Shown one piece after another: positions 37,611 to 45,481 of a stretch of 64,000 nt of DNA. The notes under the pieces are model-generated. The model did not search any database. It saw only the letters and a program-made list of their open reading frames with translations, and was not told the DNA's origin. Positions within the stretch are counted from its first letter, which is position 1. Every line of letters starts with the position of its first letter. The stretch covers positions 1 through 64,000 of the forward strand of contig NZ_NCSM01000011.1 in the NCBI RefSeq assembly GCF_002224125.1. Reading direction: 5' to 3'. Made by a program: the position numbers and the translations under genes. The DNA is from Streptomyces sp. NBS 14/10. GTDB lineage: Bacteria > Actinomycetota > Actinomycetes > Streptomycetales > Streptomycetaceae.

Positions 37611-38084
37611 TCAGTGGAACTGTCCGGCCTGGTAGTCGCCGGCGGGCTGCTGGGTGATGATGTTGAGCCGGTTCACCGAGTTCATGAAGGAGACCAGGAT
37701 GACCAGGGCGGTGAGCTGTTCCTGGTCGTAGTGGGCGGTGGCCTGCGCCCATGTCTCATCGCTGACCCCGTGGGCCGCGTCCGCGACGCGGGTGCCTTCC
37801 TCCGCCAGTGCCAGTGCGGCGCGTTCGGCCTCGGTGAAGACAGTGGCTTCCCGCCACGCCGCGACCAGGTTGAGCCGTACCGGGGTTTCGCCGGCGGCGG
37901 TGGCTTCCTTGGTGTGCATGTCGATGCAGACGGCGCAGCCGTTGATCTGGCTCACGCGCAGGGCCACCAGTTCCTGCGTCGTGGCGGGCAATGGCATGTC
38001 CTTGAGCTCCTTGCCCGCCGACATGAAGTACTTGAGGGCCTTCCCTGCGGCCGGGACGGTGAAGTAGTTCAGTCGCGCGTCCAT
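37611..38084 (-). CDS. Carboxymuconolactone decarboxylase/AhpD-family protein (copy 2)
   Basis: 157 residues, paralogous to copy 1: CxxC pair C50-AV-C53 with His57 (GCAVCIDMHTKEA) and the same C-terminal NxQPAGxYQxGQF ending. CMD family, likely peroxidase or thiol-redox activity. The ATG has GGAG about 10 bases upstream. Its promoter has the canonical ECF41 form with CGTC. The promoter and leader (about 74 bases) recur almost unchanged in front of the third sigma gene at 47.2 kb. Confidence 0.93.
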   Translation of the reverse strand: MDARLNYFTVPAAGKALKYFMSAGKELKDMPLPATTQELVALRVSQINGCAVCIDMHTKEATAAGETPVRLNLVAAWREATVFTEAERAALALAEEGTRVADAAHGVSDETWAQATAHYDQEQLTALVILVSFMNSVNRLNIITQQPAGDYQAGQFH

Positions 38085-38127
38085 GATGTGCTCTCCTCGG
38101 TGATCGTCAGCGGCTTACACCCCCTGA

Positions 38128-38154
38128 GACGAGGCAGCCCGACCCTCTGTGACA
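38128..38154 (-). promoter_or_regulatory. ECF41-type promoter of AhpD-like copy 2
   Basis: TGTCACA (minus, 38154-38148), 16 bases, CGTC at 38131-38128; 43 bases to the ATG. This is the textbook ECF41 form. Confidence 0.85.
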
Positions 38155-38208
38155 CGCACGAATGTGACCTGGCTCTCGACGATCGGCCCTCGACACCGCG
38201 ATCGCCTA

Positions 38209-39834
38209 TCACCGTCGATGGCCGCTGGTGATCTCCCTGTACTCCTGGACGGTGGGCTTGGGAATCTGCGTCCCCTCCCCGTAGAAGCCCCGGCTGAGCC
38301 TGGCCCGCAACCGTCGAGTGCGGCTGGTGCTGCTCTCCGGGCCTCCCTGGACACCCGGGCCACCGGACTCGATGGGCTGGTACTGCTCATGCGCTGTCAG
38401 GATGTGCAGTCGCTCCCGGCTCAGTGGCTCGTGCACCTCCACGAACTCGCCGTGCGGCAAGCGCTTGATGATGCCGGTCTCACGTCCGTGCAGCACCTTG
38501 TCCCGGTCGCGGCGCTGAAGGCCGAGGGCCCACCGTTTCGTCACCGAATAGACGACGACGGGTACGAGGAAGAGGCCGATGCGAACTGCCCACGTCACGG
38601 AATTGACCGAGACATGGAACTGGGTCGCGATGATGTCGTTCCCGGCGCCGATCAGCGCCACCAGATAGACACTGATCCATGCTGCGCCGAGCGCCGTGCG
38701 CACTGGCCGGTTGCGTGGTCTGTCGAGGAGATGGTGTTCACGGTCGTCATCGGTGGCCCATGCCTCGATAAACGGGTACGCGCCCATGACGAGAAACAGA
38801 CCGACGCCCGCCGACAGCGGGATCAGGTTGTCAACGGCCAGGGTATGGCCCCAGATACTGATCTCCCAGCCGGGCATGACCCGTATCAGCCCATCTGCTA
38901 CACCCATGTACCAGTCCGGCTGTGACCCCGCCGAAACCTGATCGGGGCGGTAGGGGCCGTACTCCCAGACGGGGTTGATCTGCGCGATCGAGGCGATGAT
39001 GAAGATTACCCCGGCGACCAGGAGAAAATACCCGGCCGCTTTTACCGCGTGCACCCGGAGCGGCATGCCGATGACGTTCCTGTTGGTGCGCCCCGACCCC
39101 GGGTACTGGGTGTGCTTGTGGCGGAACACAAGGATCAGATGCGCGACGATCAGCCCCACCATGAGGCCGGGGAGCACCAGAACATGGATGGTGTTGAAGC
39201 GTGCCACCAGGTCGTTCCCGGGGAACTCACCCCCGAAGAGGAACATTGACAGATAAGTGCCGACGATCGGCACGGAAAGGAGTGTTCCGTTCACGACCAC
39301 CAGTCCGGTCCCGGACAGCAGATCGCCCGGGAGGTCGTATCCCGTCAAACCGGCGAACATGGCCAGGACCAGCAGCAGAAAGCCGAACACCCAGTTGAGC
39401 TCGCGCGGCCTGCGAAACGCGCCCGTGAAGAACACGCGCATCATATGCACGAATATCCCGGCGACGAATATCAGCGCCCCCCAGTGGTGGGCCTGCCGGA
39501 TCAGCAGACCGCCGCGCACATCGAAGGAGATGTGCATGGTCGAATCAAATGCTTCCGACACCATCTGGCCCCGCAGGGGCTGGTAGCTGCCACGGTATTC
39601 CACCTGGTTCATCGCCGGGTGGAAGTAAAGGCTCAGATAGATGCCCGTGGCGATAACGATGAGGAAGCTGTAGAGACAGATCTCCCCCAACATGAAGGAC
39701 CAGTGGTCCGGGAATGCCTTTCTCATACCGGTTCTGGTGAGATTGTGAACGCCCAGCCGCCCGCGGGTCCATTCGGCGACCTTTTCCCCTCTGCGCCCTC
39801 GCTGCGATTCGGTTGACTGGCCCGCGTTGGCCAT
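38209..39834 (-). CDS. QcrB-type cytochrome b (orphan)
   Basis: 541 residues of actinobacterial QcrB, the di-haem quinol-oxidising cytochrome b of complex III: about nine helices, haem-ligand histidines in AHHWGALIFVAGIFVHMMRV and FNTIHVLVLPGLMVGLIVAH, GTYLSMFLFGGEFPG (Qo-site region), and QPDWYMG in place of the PEWY motif. No qcrA (Rieske) or qcrC gene is adjacent, whereas the housekeeping copy sits in a qcrCAB operon. The C-terminal ~110 residues are polar and cytoplasmic. The start is set at MANAG; the ribosome site is weak. Under ECF41-type control it may replace the normal QcrB or serve a special quinol pathway. Confidence 0.9.
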   Translation of the reverse strand: MANAGQSTESQRGRRGEKVAEWTRGRLGVHNLTRTGMRKAFPDHWSFMLGEICLYSFLIVIATGIYLSLYFHPAMNQVEYRGSYQPLRGQMVSEAFDSTMHISFDVRGGLLIRQAHHWGALIFVAGIFVHMMRVFFTGAFRRPRELNWVFGFLLLVLAMFAGLTGYDLPGDLLSGTGLVVVNGTLLSVPIVGTYLSMFLFGGEFPGNDLVARFNTIHVLVLPGLMVGLIVAHLILVFRHKHTQYPGSGRTNRNVIGMPLRVHAVKAAGYFLLVAGVIFIIASIAQINPVWEYGPYRPDQVSAGSQPDWYMGVADGLIRVMPGWEISIWGHTLAVDNLIPLSAGVGLFLVMGAYPFIEAWATDDDREHHLLDRPRNRPVRTALGAAWISVYLVALIGAGNDIIATQFHVSVNSVTWAVRIGLFLVPVVVYSVTKRWALGLQRRDRDKVLHGRETGIIKRLPHGEFVEVHEPLSRERLHILTAHEQYQPIESGGPGVQGGPESSTSRTRRLRARLSRGFYGEGTQIPKPTVQEYREITSGHRR

Positions 39835-39945
39835 GCTTCTACCACCATTCGTGATGCGTCGCGATGACCACCACATCGAGCTTGTCGACCGGCGTTGCCG
39901 CCTTCCAGCCGCCCCACGTGCCTCGATTCGGTGGCTGTTACATAA

Positions 39946-39972
39946 GACCGAGTAACCGGCGCATATGTGACA
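39946..39972 (-). promoter_or_regulatory. ECF41-type promoter of qcrB-like gene
   Basis: TGTCACA (minus, 39972-39966), 16 bases, GGTC at 39949-39946; 111 bases to the ATG. It is divergent from the first sigma gene's promoter; the two -35 boxes are 27 bases apart. Confidence 0.8.
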
Positions 39973-39999
39973 TGGCTACGGAAGGCACCGCCCGCGCCA

Positions 40000-40026
40000 T
40001 GTCACAAGATCCATGCCTGCCCTGTC
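40000..40026 (+). promoter_or_regulatory. ECF41-type promoter of sigma gene A, with a second TGTCACA
   Basis: TGTCACA at 40000-40006, 16 bases, TGTC at 40023-40026. That TGTC is itself the start of a second TGTCACA (40023-40029), which has no matching -10 downstream. 29 bases separate the -10 from the ATG. Confidence 0.68.
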
Positions 40027-40055
40027 ACATGGGTTGAGGCGAGGGAGGATGCCGT

Positions 40056-40967
40056 ATGGACCATGCCGGTGATGCAGTGCCCATCGCGGAGCTGCTTGAT
40101 GAGCGCCGATATCTCCTGGATGTCGCTTATTGGATGCTGGGCAGCGGCGGCGCGGCGGAGAGTGTCATTGATGAGACCTACCGTCGGTGGTACGGGCTGT
40201 CGGACTCGGCGCGTGCGCGGATCGCGGTGCCCCGTTCCTGGCTCGCCAAGACCGCGGGTGGCATCTGCCTGGGCCGCCTGGCGCTGCCGGATCGCGGCGA
40301 CGACACGGACCAGGGTGAGGGGGGCGGCCCATATGCGGGAGACGCCGATGGCGCACGGGCGAGCGCGGAGCTGGAACAGGAGATCAGCGGGGTTCTGCTG
40401 AATGCTCTGGATTCCCTGTCGCCGGCGGAGCGTGCGGCGTTCGTGCTCAACGATGTGTTCGGGATGACGCCCGATACGGTCGCCGACATCGTGGGGCGTA
40501 CGGGGCCGGAGTGCGTCGAGCTCGCCGATCGTGCGCGTCGCCGTCTGCGGGCGCGGCGGTCGCATCCCACGACGCCGGAGCAGCATCACACGGTCGCCCG
40601 TGCCGTCCGGCAGGCCTGTGTGACCGAGGACGCCGGGCTGCTGGTGTCCTTGCTATGGCCCGATGCCACGGCGTTCTTCGACGGCGGTGGCAAGGTCCGT
40701 ACGCTGGCCGGACCCGTGCACGGCGGCGAACAGGTCGCACACAGCCTGATGACACTGCTGGTCCGGCGCCCGCGCACCACCCTGACCGCCCAGTCCGTCA
40801 ACGGCCGGACGGGGCTGGTGGCACGCTACGACGACCAGGTGGCCGCGGTCATCAGCCTCGACATCGCCGACCACCGCGTGGCACAGGTCTGGGTCGTACT
40901 CAACCCCGACAAACTCCGCTCCTGGAACCAACCCCCCAGCGCACGCCAGAGGCCGTCACAGGCATAG
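40056..40967 (+). CDS. ECF41/SigJ-like sigma factor A (divergent sigma2)
   Basis: 303 residues. Region 2 (about 10-75) is unusual: YLLDVAYWMLGSGGAAESVIDE replaces the normal RILGSxxxAEDxVQE. Region 4 (LSPAERAAFVLNDVFGMTPDTVADIVGRT) is well conserved. The C-terminal SnoaL-like domain keeps the ECF41 signatures DGGGK and NPDKL. The WLPEP linker seen in the other two copies is missing and replaced by a Gly/Asp-rich stretch. ECF41 factors need their own C-terminal domain for activity. Weak -10-binding residues raise the possibility that this copy modulates the others; that is inference. A terminator hairpin overlaps its stop. Confidence 0.83.
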   Translation: MDHAGDAVPIAELLDERRYLLDVAYWMLGSGGAAESVIDETYRRWYGLSDSARARIAVPRSWLAKTAGGICLGRLALPDRGDDTDQGEGGGPYAGDADGARASAELEQEISGVLLNALDSLSPAERAAFVLNDVFGMTPDTVADIVGRTGPECVELADRARRRLRARRSHPTTPEQHHTVARAVRQACVTEDAGLLVSLLWPDATAFFDGGGKVRTLAGPVHGGEQVAHSLMTLLVRRPRTTLTAQSVNGRTGLVARYDDQVAAVISLDIADHRVAQVWVVLNPDKLRSWNQPPSARQRPSQA

Positions 40968-40976
40968 TGACGGCCT
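40950..40976. terminator. Hairpin terminator overlapping sigma A stop
   Basis: AGGCCGTCAC and GTGACGGCCT form a perfect 10-bp stem with a 7-base loop that contains the stop codon. It lies between two convergent sigma genes only 20 bases apart. Confidence 0.75.
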
Positions 40977-40987
40977 TGGGCCTGGGC

Positions 40988-41926
40988 TCACGACGGGGAG
41001 CCGAGTGGCGATACGGAGCGAGAGCGTGAATCGAGGAACGCGGCGATTTTGCTCGGGTTGAACAGCCACATCACCTTGTAGATGCCCTCCCGCGAGGCGG
41101 CCACCGTCAGAAACGTCCTGGGCTCGCCCTCGCGGTAGATCATCACTCCCGAACGCCCGTTGGCATGGACAGACCGGAGATCCAAGCCGCGCCAGAATCG
41201 CGGATACGCAGTCGCCAGGTTCGCCACCCGCGCACAGCCCAGAACGGGTACGCGCGCAGCGCCCCGCATCCCGTTGCCGTCGGACAGGCTGACGGCATCC
41301 GGGGTGAGGAGGGCTTCCAGCGAGCCGATATCGCCCCGCTGAGCTGCGCCGACGAAGGCGTCCAGGAGGCGTCGGTGTTCCTCCGCGTCCACGCTCTCCC
41401 GCTGTTCCGCGCACAGGTGCTGACGAGCGCGGCTTACGATCTTCCGCACATTGACGACGCTGAGCTGAAGCATGTCGGCGATCTCGGGATAGCCGTAATC
41501 AAACGCCTCACGCAGTACATACGCCGCGCGCTCCGCGGGGCTCAGCTTCTCCAGCACCAGCAGCAGAGCCAGCTCCAGCGCCTCCGCCCGCTGCGCGCCC
41601 ACCTCCGGGTCCGCGCTCGTGTCAATGGGCTCGGGCAGCCACGGCCCGATGTAGGTTTCCCGGCGCACACGGGCCGACTGGGCGACGTTGATGGCCAACC
41701 GGGTCGTCACACTCGACAGAAAGGCCGCCGGGCTGACCACCGCGGAACGGTCGGTCTTCTGCCAGCGCAGCCACACCTCCTGGACCACGTCCTCAGCCTC
41801 GACCGCACTGCCGAGCACACGGTAGGCGATACCGAAAAGACGTGGCCGGAGCTGCACAAAGACAGAAACAGCCTCGTCAAGGGCGCTTGTCGTGGTGCTG
41901 AGGGGGCTGTGGTCGGTGAAGGTCAC
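40988..41926 (-). CDS. ECF41/SigJ-like sigma factor B
   Basis: 312 residues from the GTG chosen here. Sigma region 2 (LFGIAYRVLGSAVEAEDVVQEVWLRW), the ECF41 linker motif WLPEP, region 4 (LSPAERAAYVLREAFDYGYPEIADML) and a SnoaL-like C-terminal domain are all present. The C-terminal signatures differ from the canonical ones: SDGNG for DGGGK and NPSKI for NPDKL. An ATG at 41953 lies just 2 bases beyond the -10 of its promoter and so cannot be in the transcript; the GTG has GGAG 6 bases upstream and is preferred. It is convergent with sigma A. Confidence 0.88.
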   Translation of the reverse strand: MTFTDHSPLSTTTSALDEAVSVFVQLRPRLFGIAYRVLGSAVEAEDVVQEVWLRWQKTDRSAVVSPAAFLSSVTTRLAINVAQSARVRRETYIGPWLPEPIDTSADPEVGAQRAEALELALLLVLEKLSPAERAAYVLREAFDYGYPEIADMLQLSVVNVRKIVSRARQHLCAEQRESVDAEEHRRLLDAFVGAAQRGDIGSLEALLTPDAVSLSDGNGMRGAARVPVLGCARVANLATAYPRFWRGLDLRSVHANGRSGVMIYREGEPRTFLTVAASREGIYKVMWLFNPSKIAAFLDSRSRSVSPLGSPS

Positions 41927-41954
41927 GGCTTGCTCCAATCGCGTCTCCTGCATA

Positions 41955-41981
41955 GACCGGGGTCAACCCGGTCCTGTGACA
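41955..41981 (-). promoter_or_regulatory. ECF41-type promoter of sigma gene B
   Basis: TGTCACA (minus, 41981-41975), 16 bases, GGTC at 41958-41955; 28 bases to the GTG. The arrangement suggests autoregulation within the sigma group. Confidence 0.8.
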
Positions 41982-42155
41982 GGACTGGGGCAAAATGACG
42001 CACGGACCGGCGAACACCGGAACGGCAGTGCCCAGCCGAATACGGATTGTTGTTTCGTGTCCACACACCGCCAGCGACCGCCATGCGGGCCGTGGCCTAG
42101 GGTGAGCCGTGTGGTCGGCCGGTTTCGTACCCGCACAGAAACGGAGAGCCACCCA

Positions 42156-43394
42156 GTGCGAATGAGCGGCGTCCGCGACGGCGCCGCCTGGGCGCTGCCG
42201 GCCGCGCTGGCCATTGATGCCATCGGCACCGGGCTCTATCTCCCGCTGTCCATGGTCTACTTCCTCGCCGTCACCGACCTGTCGGAAGCCGATGTCGGCC
42301 TGCTGCTGACCGCCGCCACCGCCTGCTCGCTCCTGCTGCCGCTGCTCGTCGGGCGGATCGTCGACCGCATCGGGCCACGGCCGGTGGTGATCGGGGGGCA
42401 GTTATTGCAGGCAGCCGGGTTCTTTCTGTACCTGGGGGTGGCCGGCCCGCAGTCGCTGTTTCTCGCGGCGCTGGTCGAGGCCGTAGGGCTGCGGGTGTAC
42501 TGGTCGTCGATCTTCGCGCTGATCTCCGAGCAGGCGGACGGGGAGGCCAGGGACCAGTGGTTCGCCCGGGCGGGCATGATCCGGGCGGCCGGTACCGGCG
42601 CCGGCACAGTGCTCGCGGGTGGGCTGCTCGCGCTCGGCTCGCAGCACGCGTACCGGGGAATGGTGCTGGCGGATGCGGTCTCCTTCGTCATCGCGGCGGT
42701 GACCGTCGCGTTGTTCGTACGCGGTGCCCAGCGGCCGACCGGCGGGCCTGACCGCGAATCCTCGGACGCGATACGGAAGTTGCTGCGCAACCGGCCGTAT
42801 CTGGCGTTGATCGGCGTGAACACGCTGTTCAACATCTGCACGGTCTTCCTCGCCGTGGCGATCCCGGTCTATGTGATCCGCGGGCTGCACGCGCCGGGCT
42901 GGACGGTCGGCGCCTTTCTCACGATCACCACAGCCGTCGTGGCCACCTGCACGGCCGAGGTCACCCGCCGCTCCCGACGACGCACCTCCCGGGGCGGCGC
43001 GATGGCCTGGGGCGGCCGGCTGTGGGCTGCCTGGTCCGTGGCCGCCGCCGTGGCGGTGCTGCTGCCGCCAGGACCGCTGCTGGTCGGCTATCTGACGCTG
43101 GTGATGCTGCTGTGGGCGGCGGCGGAGATGCTGCACGGCCCGGCCTCGAACGCGCTCTCCGCGGAGGCGGCGCCGGAAGGGATGCGAGGGACCTATCTGG
43201 CGGCGTTCCAGTATTCGTTCGCGACGGCGGACATGGTGACGCCCGGCCTGTTCGGTGTCCTGTACGGCGTAAACCGGGTGCTGCCGTGGGTGGTTGTGGC
43301 CTGCCTGGCGCTGACGGCGAGCGTGGCGATCCGGCCGCTGGAGCGGCGGCTGGCAAACGTGTCACATACGCATGGGGTATTCGGTCCTTCATAG
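42156..43394 (+). CDS. MFS transporter (12 TM, small-molecule efflux type)
   Basis: 412 residues with about 12 membrane helices: DAIGTGLYLPLSMVYFLAVTDLS in helix 1 and GRIVDRIGPRPVVIGGQLLQ as a motif-A-like loop. The second half has weaker symmetry. Substrate unknown. The GTG has GGAG 9 bases upstream; an ATG two codons later is the alternative. The last few codons overlap the ECF41-type promoter of the next gene, so the C-terminal residues HTHGVFGPS are partly written by promoter DNA. No ECF41 motif precedes this gene itself. Confidence 0.85.
   Translation: MRMSGVRDGAAWALPAALAIDAIGTGLYLPLSMVYFLAVTDLSEADVGLLLTAATACSLLLPLLVGRIVDRIGPRPVVIGGQLLQAAGFFLYLGVAGPQSLFLAALVEAVGLRVYWSSIFALISEQADGEARDQWFARAGMIRAAGTGAGTVLAGGLLALGSQHAYRGMVLADAVSFVIAAVTVALFVRGAQRPTGGPDRESSDAIRKLLRNRPYLALIGVNTLFNICTVFLAVAIPVYVIRGLHAPGWTVGAFLTITTAVVATCTAEVTRRSRRRTSRGGAMAWGGRLWAAWSVAAAVAVLLPPGPLLVGYLTLVMLLWAAAEMLHGPASNALSAEAAPEGMRGTYLAAFQYSFATADMVTPGLFGVLYGVNRVLPWVVVACLALTASVAIRPLERRLANVSHTHGVFGPS
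43360..43386 (+). promoter_or_regulatory. ECF41-type promoter of cupin gene, inside the MFS 3' end
   Basis: TGTCACA at 43360-43366, 16 bases, GGTC at 43383-43386, 70 bases before the cupin ATG. It overlaps the last codons of the upstream transporter. Confidence 0.78.
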
Positions 43395-43456
43395 CAGAGC
43401 GTGGCCGCAAGCAGAAGCGCCATTGCGTATCCAACACACGTAAAGGGGTGGTGGGC

Positions 43457-43939
43457 ATGTCGTACCCAGAGCAGGTGTATTCGGGAAACAGCGGCGAGGT
43501 CAACGCCAACTTCCGGCCGGCGAGCACCGCGCCGAATGTCGGCACAGCCGGCCGCGATGCCATTCACTATCTGGTGACCACCGCCACCACACGAGGTGAA
43601 TTCGGTCTCTACCGGGTCGAGATGAGCGCCAAAGCCGGTGGCCCCAAGACTCACTTCCACAAGTCCATCTCGGAGTCCTTCTTCATCCTCGACGGCACCG
43701 TTCGCCTCTTCAACGGCGCGGAGTGGATCGACGGGCAAAAAGGCGACTTTCTGCATGTGCCGCAGGGCGGGCTGCATGCCTTTCGCAACGACTCCGACGC
43801 ACCGGCTGAAATGCTGCTGCTCTTCACTCCCGGCGCACCGCGTGAAGAGTATTTCGAGGGACTGTCGCAGCTCGCCGACGCCACGGACGAAGAGCGCGCC
43901 GAGTTCTTCGTGAGGCACGACTCGTACTTCGTGGAGTAA
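43457..43939 (+). CDS. Cupin-domain protein
   Basis: 160 residues with one cupin barrel: motif 1 as GGPKTHFHKSISESFFILDG (two His and a Glu for metal) and motif 2 as GDFLHVPQGGLHAFRN. These are metal-dependent oxygenases, isomerases or small-molecule sensors; the substrate is unknown. The ATG has AAAGGGG 9-10 bases upstream. Its promoter places it in the ECF41-type set with the redox genes. Confidence 0.87.
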   Translation: MSYPEQVYSGNSGEVNANFRPASTAPNVGTAGRDAIHYLVTTATTRGEFGLYRVEMSAKAGGPKTHFHKSISESFFILDGTVRLFNGAEWIDGQKGDFLHVPQGGLHAFRNDSDAPAEMLLLFTPGAPREEYFEGLSQLADATDEERAEFFVRHDSYFVE

Positions 43940-43974
43940 CCGGCACCGGCAGGCGCTCTCGCGGATACAACCGC

Positions 43975-44022
43975 GTCGGCCCGGTCCTCGGCAGGCTTGG
44001 TACGCCGCCGGGCCGGGCCGAC
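43975..44022. terminator. Possible hairpin terminator
   Basis: GTCGGCCCGG and CCGGGCCGAC form a perfect 10-bp stem with a 28-base loop between the convergent cupin and NDH-2 genes. The large loop lowers confidence. Confidence 0.5.
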
Positions 44023-44048
44023 ACACGGCACTCAGGTCTGCCCCAGGA

Positions 44049-45398
44049 TCACCGCCCCTTTGCCTCGGCAGGCTCGTCACTGTCACGGGGGTTGCCCCGG
44101 GATACGAAGGCTTCCCGGGGGCGCTGCACCGAGGCCAGCGAGACGATGTCCCGCCCGTAGAGGGCGGCGGTGAGCCAGACGGTGAGGACGCGGACCTTGC
44201 GTTCCCACGTCGGCACGGCGACCACATGGTAGCCGCGGTGCATGAGCCAGGCCGGCAGGCCCTTGATGACGAGGCGCCGGTACTGGAAGATGCCCCGCCC
44301 CATACCCAGCGTGGCCACCACGCCCAGGCTGTGGTGGACGTAGTTCTTGGTCCTCCGCCCGTGCAACGTCGCCACGATGTTCTTCGCCAGGCGCTTGCCC
44401 TGCCGTACGGCGTGCTGGGCGTTGGGCACGGTATGTGCTCCCGGCCGTCCCACCGCGAGGTCCGGTACGGCAGCGTCGTCGCCCGCGGCCCATACGTCCG
44501 GCACCGCCTCCGTGTCCGTGCCCACGCGCAGGTCGGCCCGTACGACGAGCAGACCACGCTCATCGACCGGAAGGTCGGTGTGGTTGTGGACGATGGGGTT
44601 CGACGCGTTGCCGGCGGCCCAGACGATCAGGCCCGACGCGTACTCCTGCCCATTGGAGAGCACGACGTGGCCGTCCTCGGCCGAGACGAGCTGAGTGTTC
44701 AGATGCACCTTCGCCCCTCGCCGCTCCAAGGACCGGACCACCCACGCGCCGGGTTCGTCGGTCACCTCGGGTAGGATTCGGCCGCGCGCCTCGACCAGGT
44801 GGAAGTCGAGCTCATGGGCGTCGAGCTCGGGGTAGTGCTTCAGCAGCGCGGCCGCCAGGGACAGCAGTTCCCCGAAACCCTCCACACCGGAGAAGCCGCC
44901 GCCGACGAAGGTGACCGTGAGAAGTTTCCGGCGCTCGGGCCCGCGTGGCAGTGCGGCTGCCCGGTCGAAGGAGGTCAGCAGCCGGTCACGGACGGCGACG
45001 GCCTCTTCGACATGCTTCAGGCCAAACGCCTGCTCACTGAGCCCCGGTATCGGGAAGGTGCGGGTGACCGCCCCCGCTGTCACCACGAGCATGTCGTAGT
45101 GCAGCTGATAGTCCGGCCCGCGCTCCGGCCGGACGGTGACGGTCCGACCGCTGTTGCGGATCTCCGTCACCGTTCCCGCGATCACCCGGGTACGGCGCAG
45201 ATGCCGTCGCAGTGACACGGCGGCGTGCCGGGCCTCCACGGACCCCGCCACGACCTCGGGCAGAAACGGCTGGTACGTCATATACGGACGCGGGTCGACA
45301 ACGGTGACCCGCGCCTCCCCGCGGCGCAGCTTCTTCTCAAGGCCCCACGCTGTGTAGAAGCCCGCGTAACCGCCGCCGACGATCAGGATCTCACGCAC
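44049..45398 (-). CDS. Type II NADH dehydrogenase (NDH-2)
   Basis: 449 residues of the Ndh family: FAD motif ILIVGGGYAGFYTAWGLEKKL, YMTYQPFLPEVVAG (quinone-site region), NAD motif VTFVGGGFSGVEGFGEL, and VWAAGDDAA. A C-terminal amphipathic membrane-binding region (YHVVAVPTWERKVRVLTVWL) follows. It oxidises NADH and reduces quinone without proton pumping. It starts with GTG. With orphan QcrB and SdhA it provides an alternative, non-pumping electron route, and it shares the ECF41-type promoter. Confidence 0.92.
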   Translation of the reverse strand: MREILIVGGGYAGFYTAWGLEKKLRRGEARVTVVDPRPYMTYQPFLPEVVAGSVEARHAAVSLRRHLRRTRVIAGTVTEIRNSGRTVTVRPERGPDYQLHYDMLVVTAGAVTRTFPIPGLSEQAFGLKHVEEAVAVRDRLLTSFDRAAALPRGPERRKLLTVTFVGGGFSGVEGFGELLSLAAALLKHYPELDAHELDFHLVEARGRILPEVTDEPGAWVVRSLERRGAKVHLNTQLVSAEDGHVVLSNGQEYASGLIVWAAGNASNPIVHNHTDLPVDERGLLVVRADLRVGTDTEAVPDVWAAGDDAAVPDLAVGRPGAHTVPNAQHAVRQGKRLAKNIVATLHGRRTKNYVHHSLGVVATLGMGRGIFQYRRLVIKGLPAWLMHRGYHVVAVPTWERKVRVLTVWLTAALYGRDIVSLASVQRPREAFVSRGNPRDSDEPAEAKGR

Positions 45399-45433
45399 GG
45401 TGTCCTCAGTTTTCTCTCGGTTCCACCCTTACT

Positions 45434-45460
45434 GACAGGTCAGAACCGTGTGCTGTGACA
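45434..45460 (-). promoter_or_regulatory. ECF41-type promoter of NDH-2 gene
   Basis: TGTCACA (minus, 45460-45454), 16 bases, TGTC at 45437-45434; 35 bases to the GTG. Confidence 0.75.
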
Positions 45461-45481
45461 CCTGCGTGCTCGCGTACGTGA

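Noticed and set aside
40023..40049. Second TGTCACA upstream of sigma A as an independent promoter
   Set aside because: Sixteen bases later the sequence is AGGA, overlapping the ribosome site; it is more likely a binding site or chance overlap with the -10.
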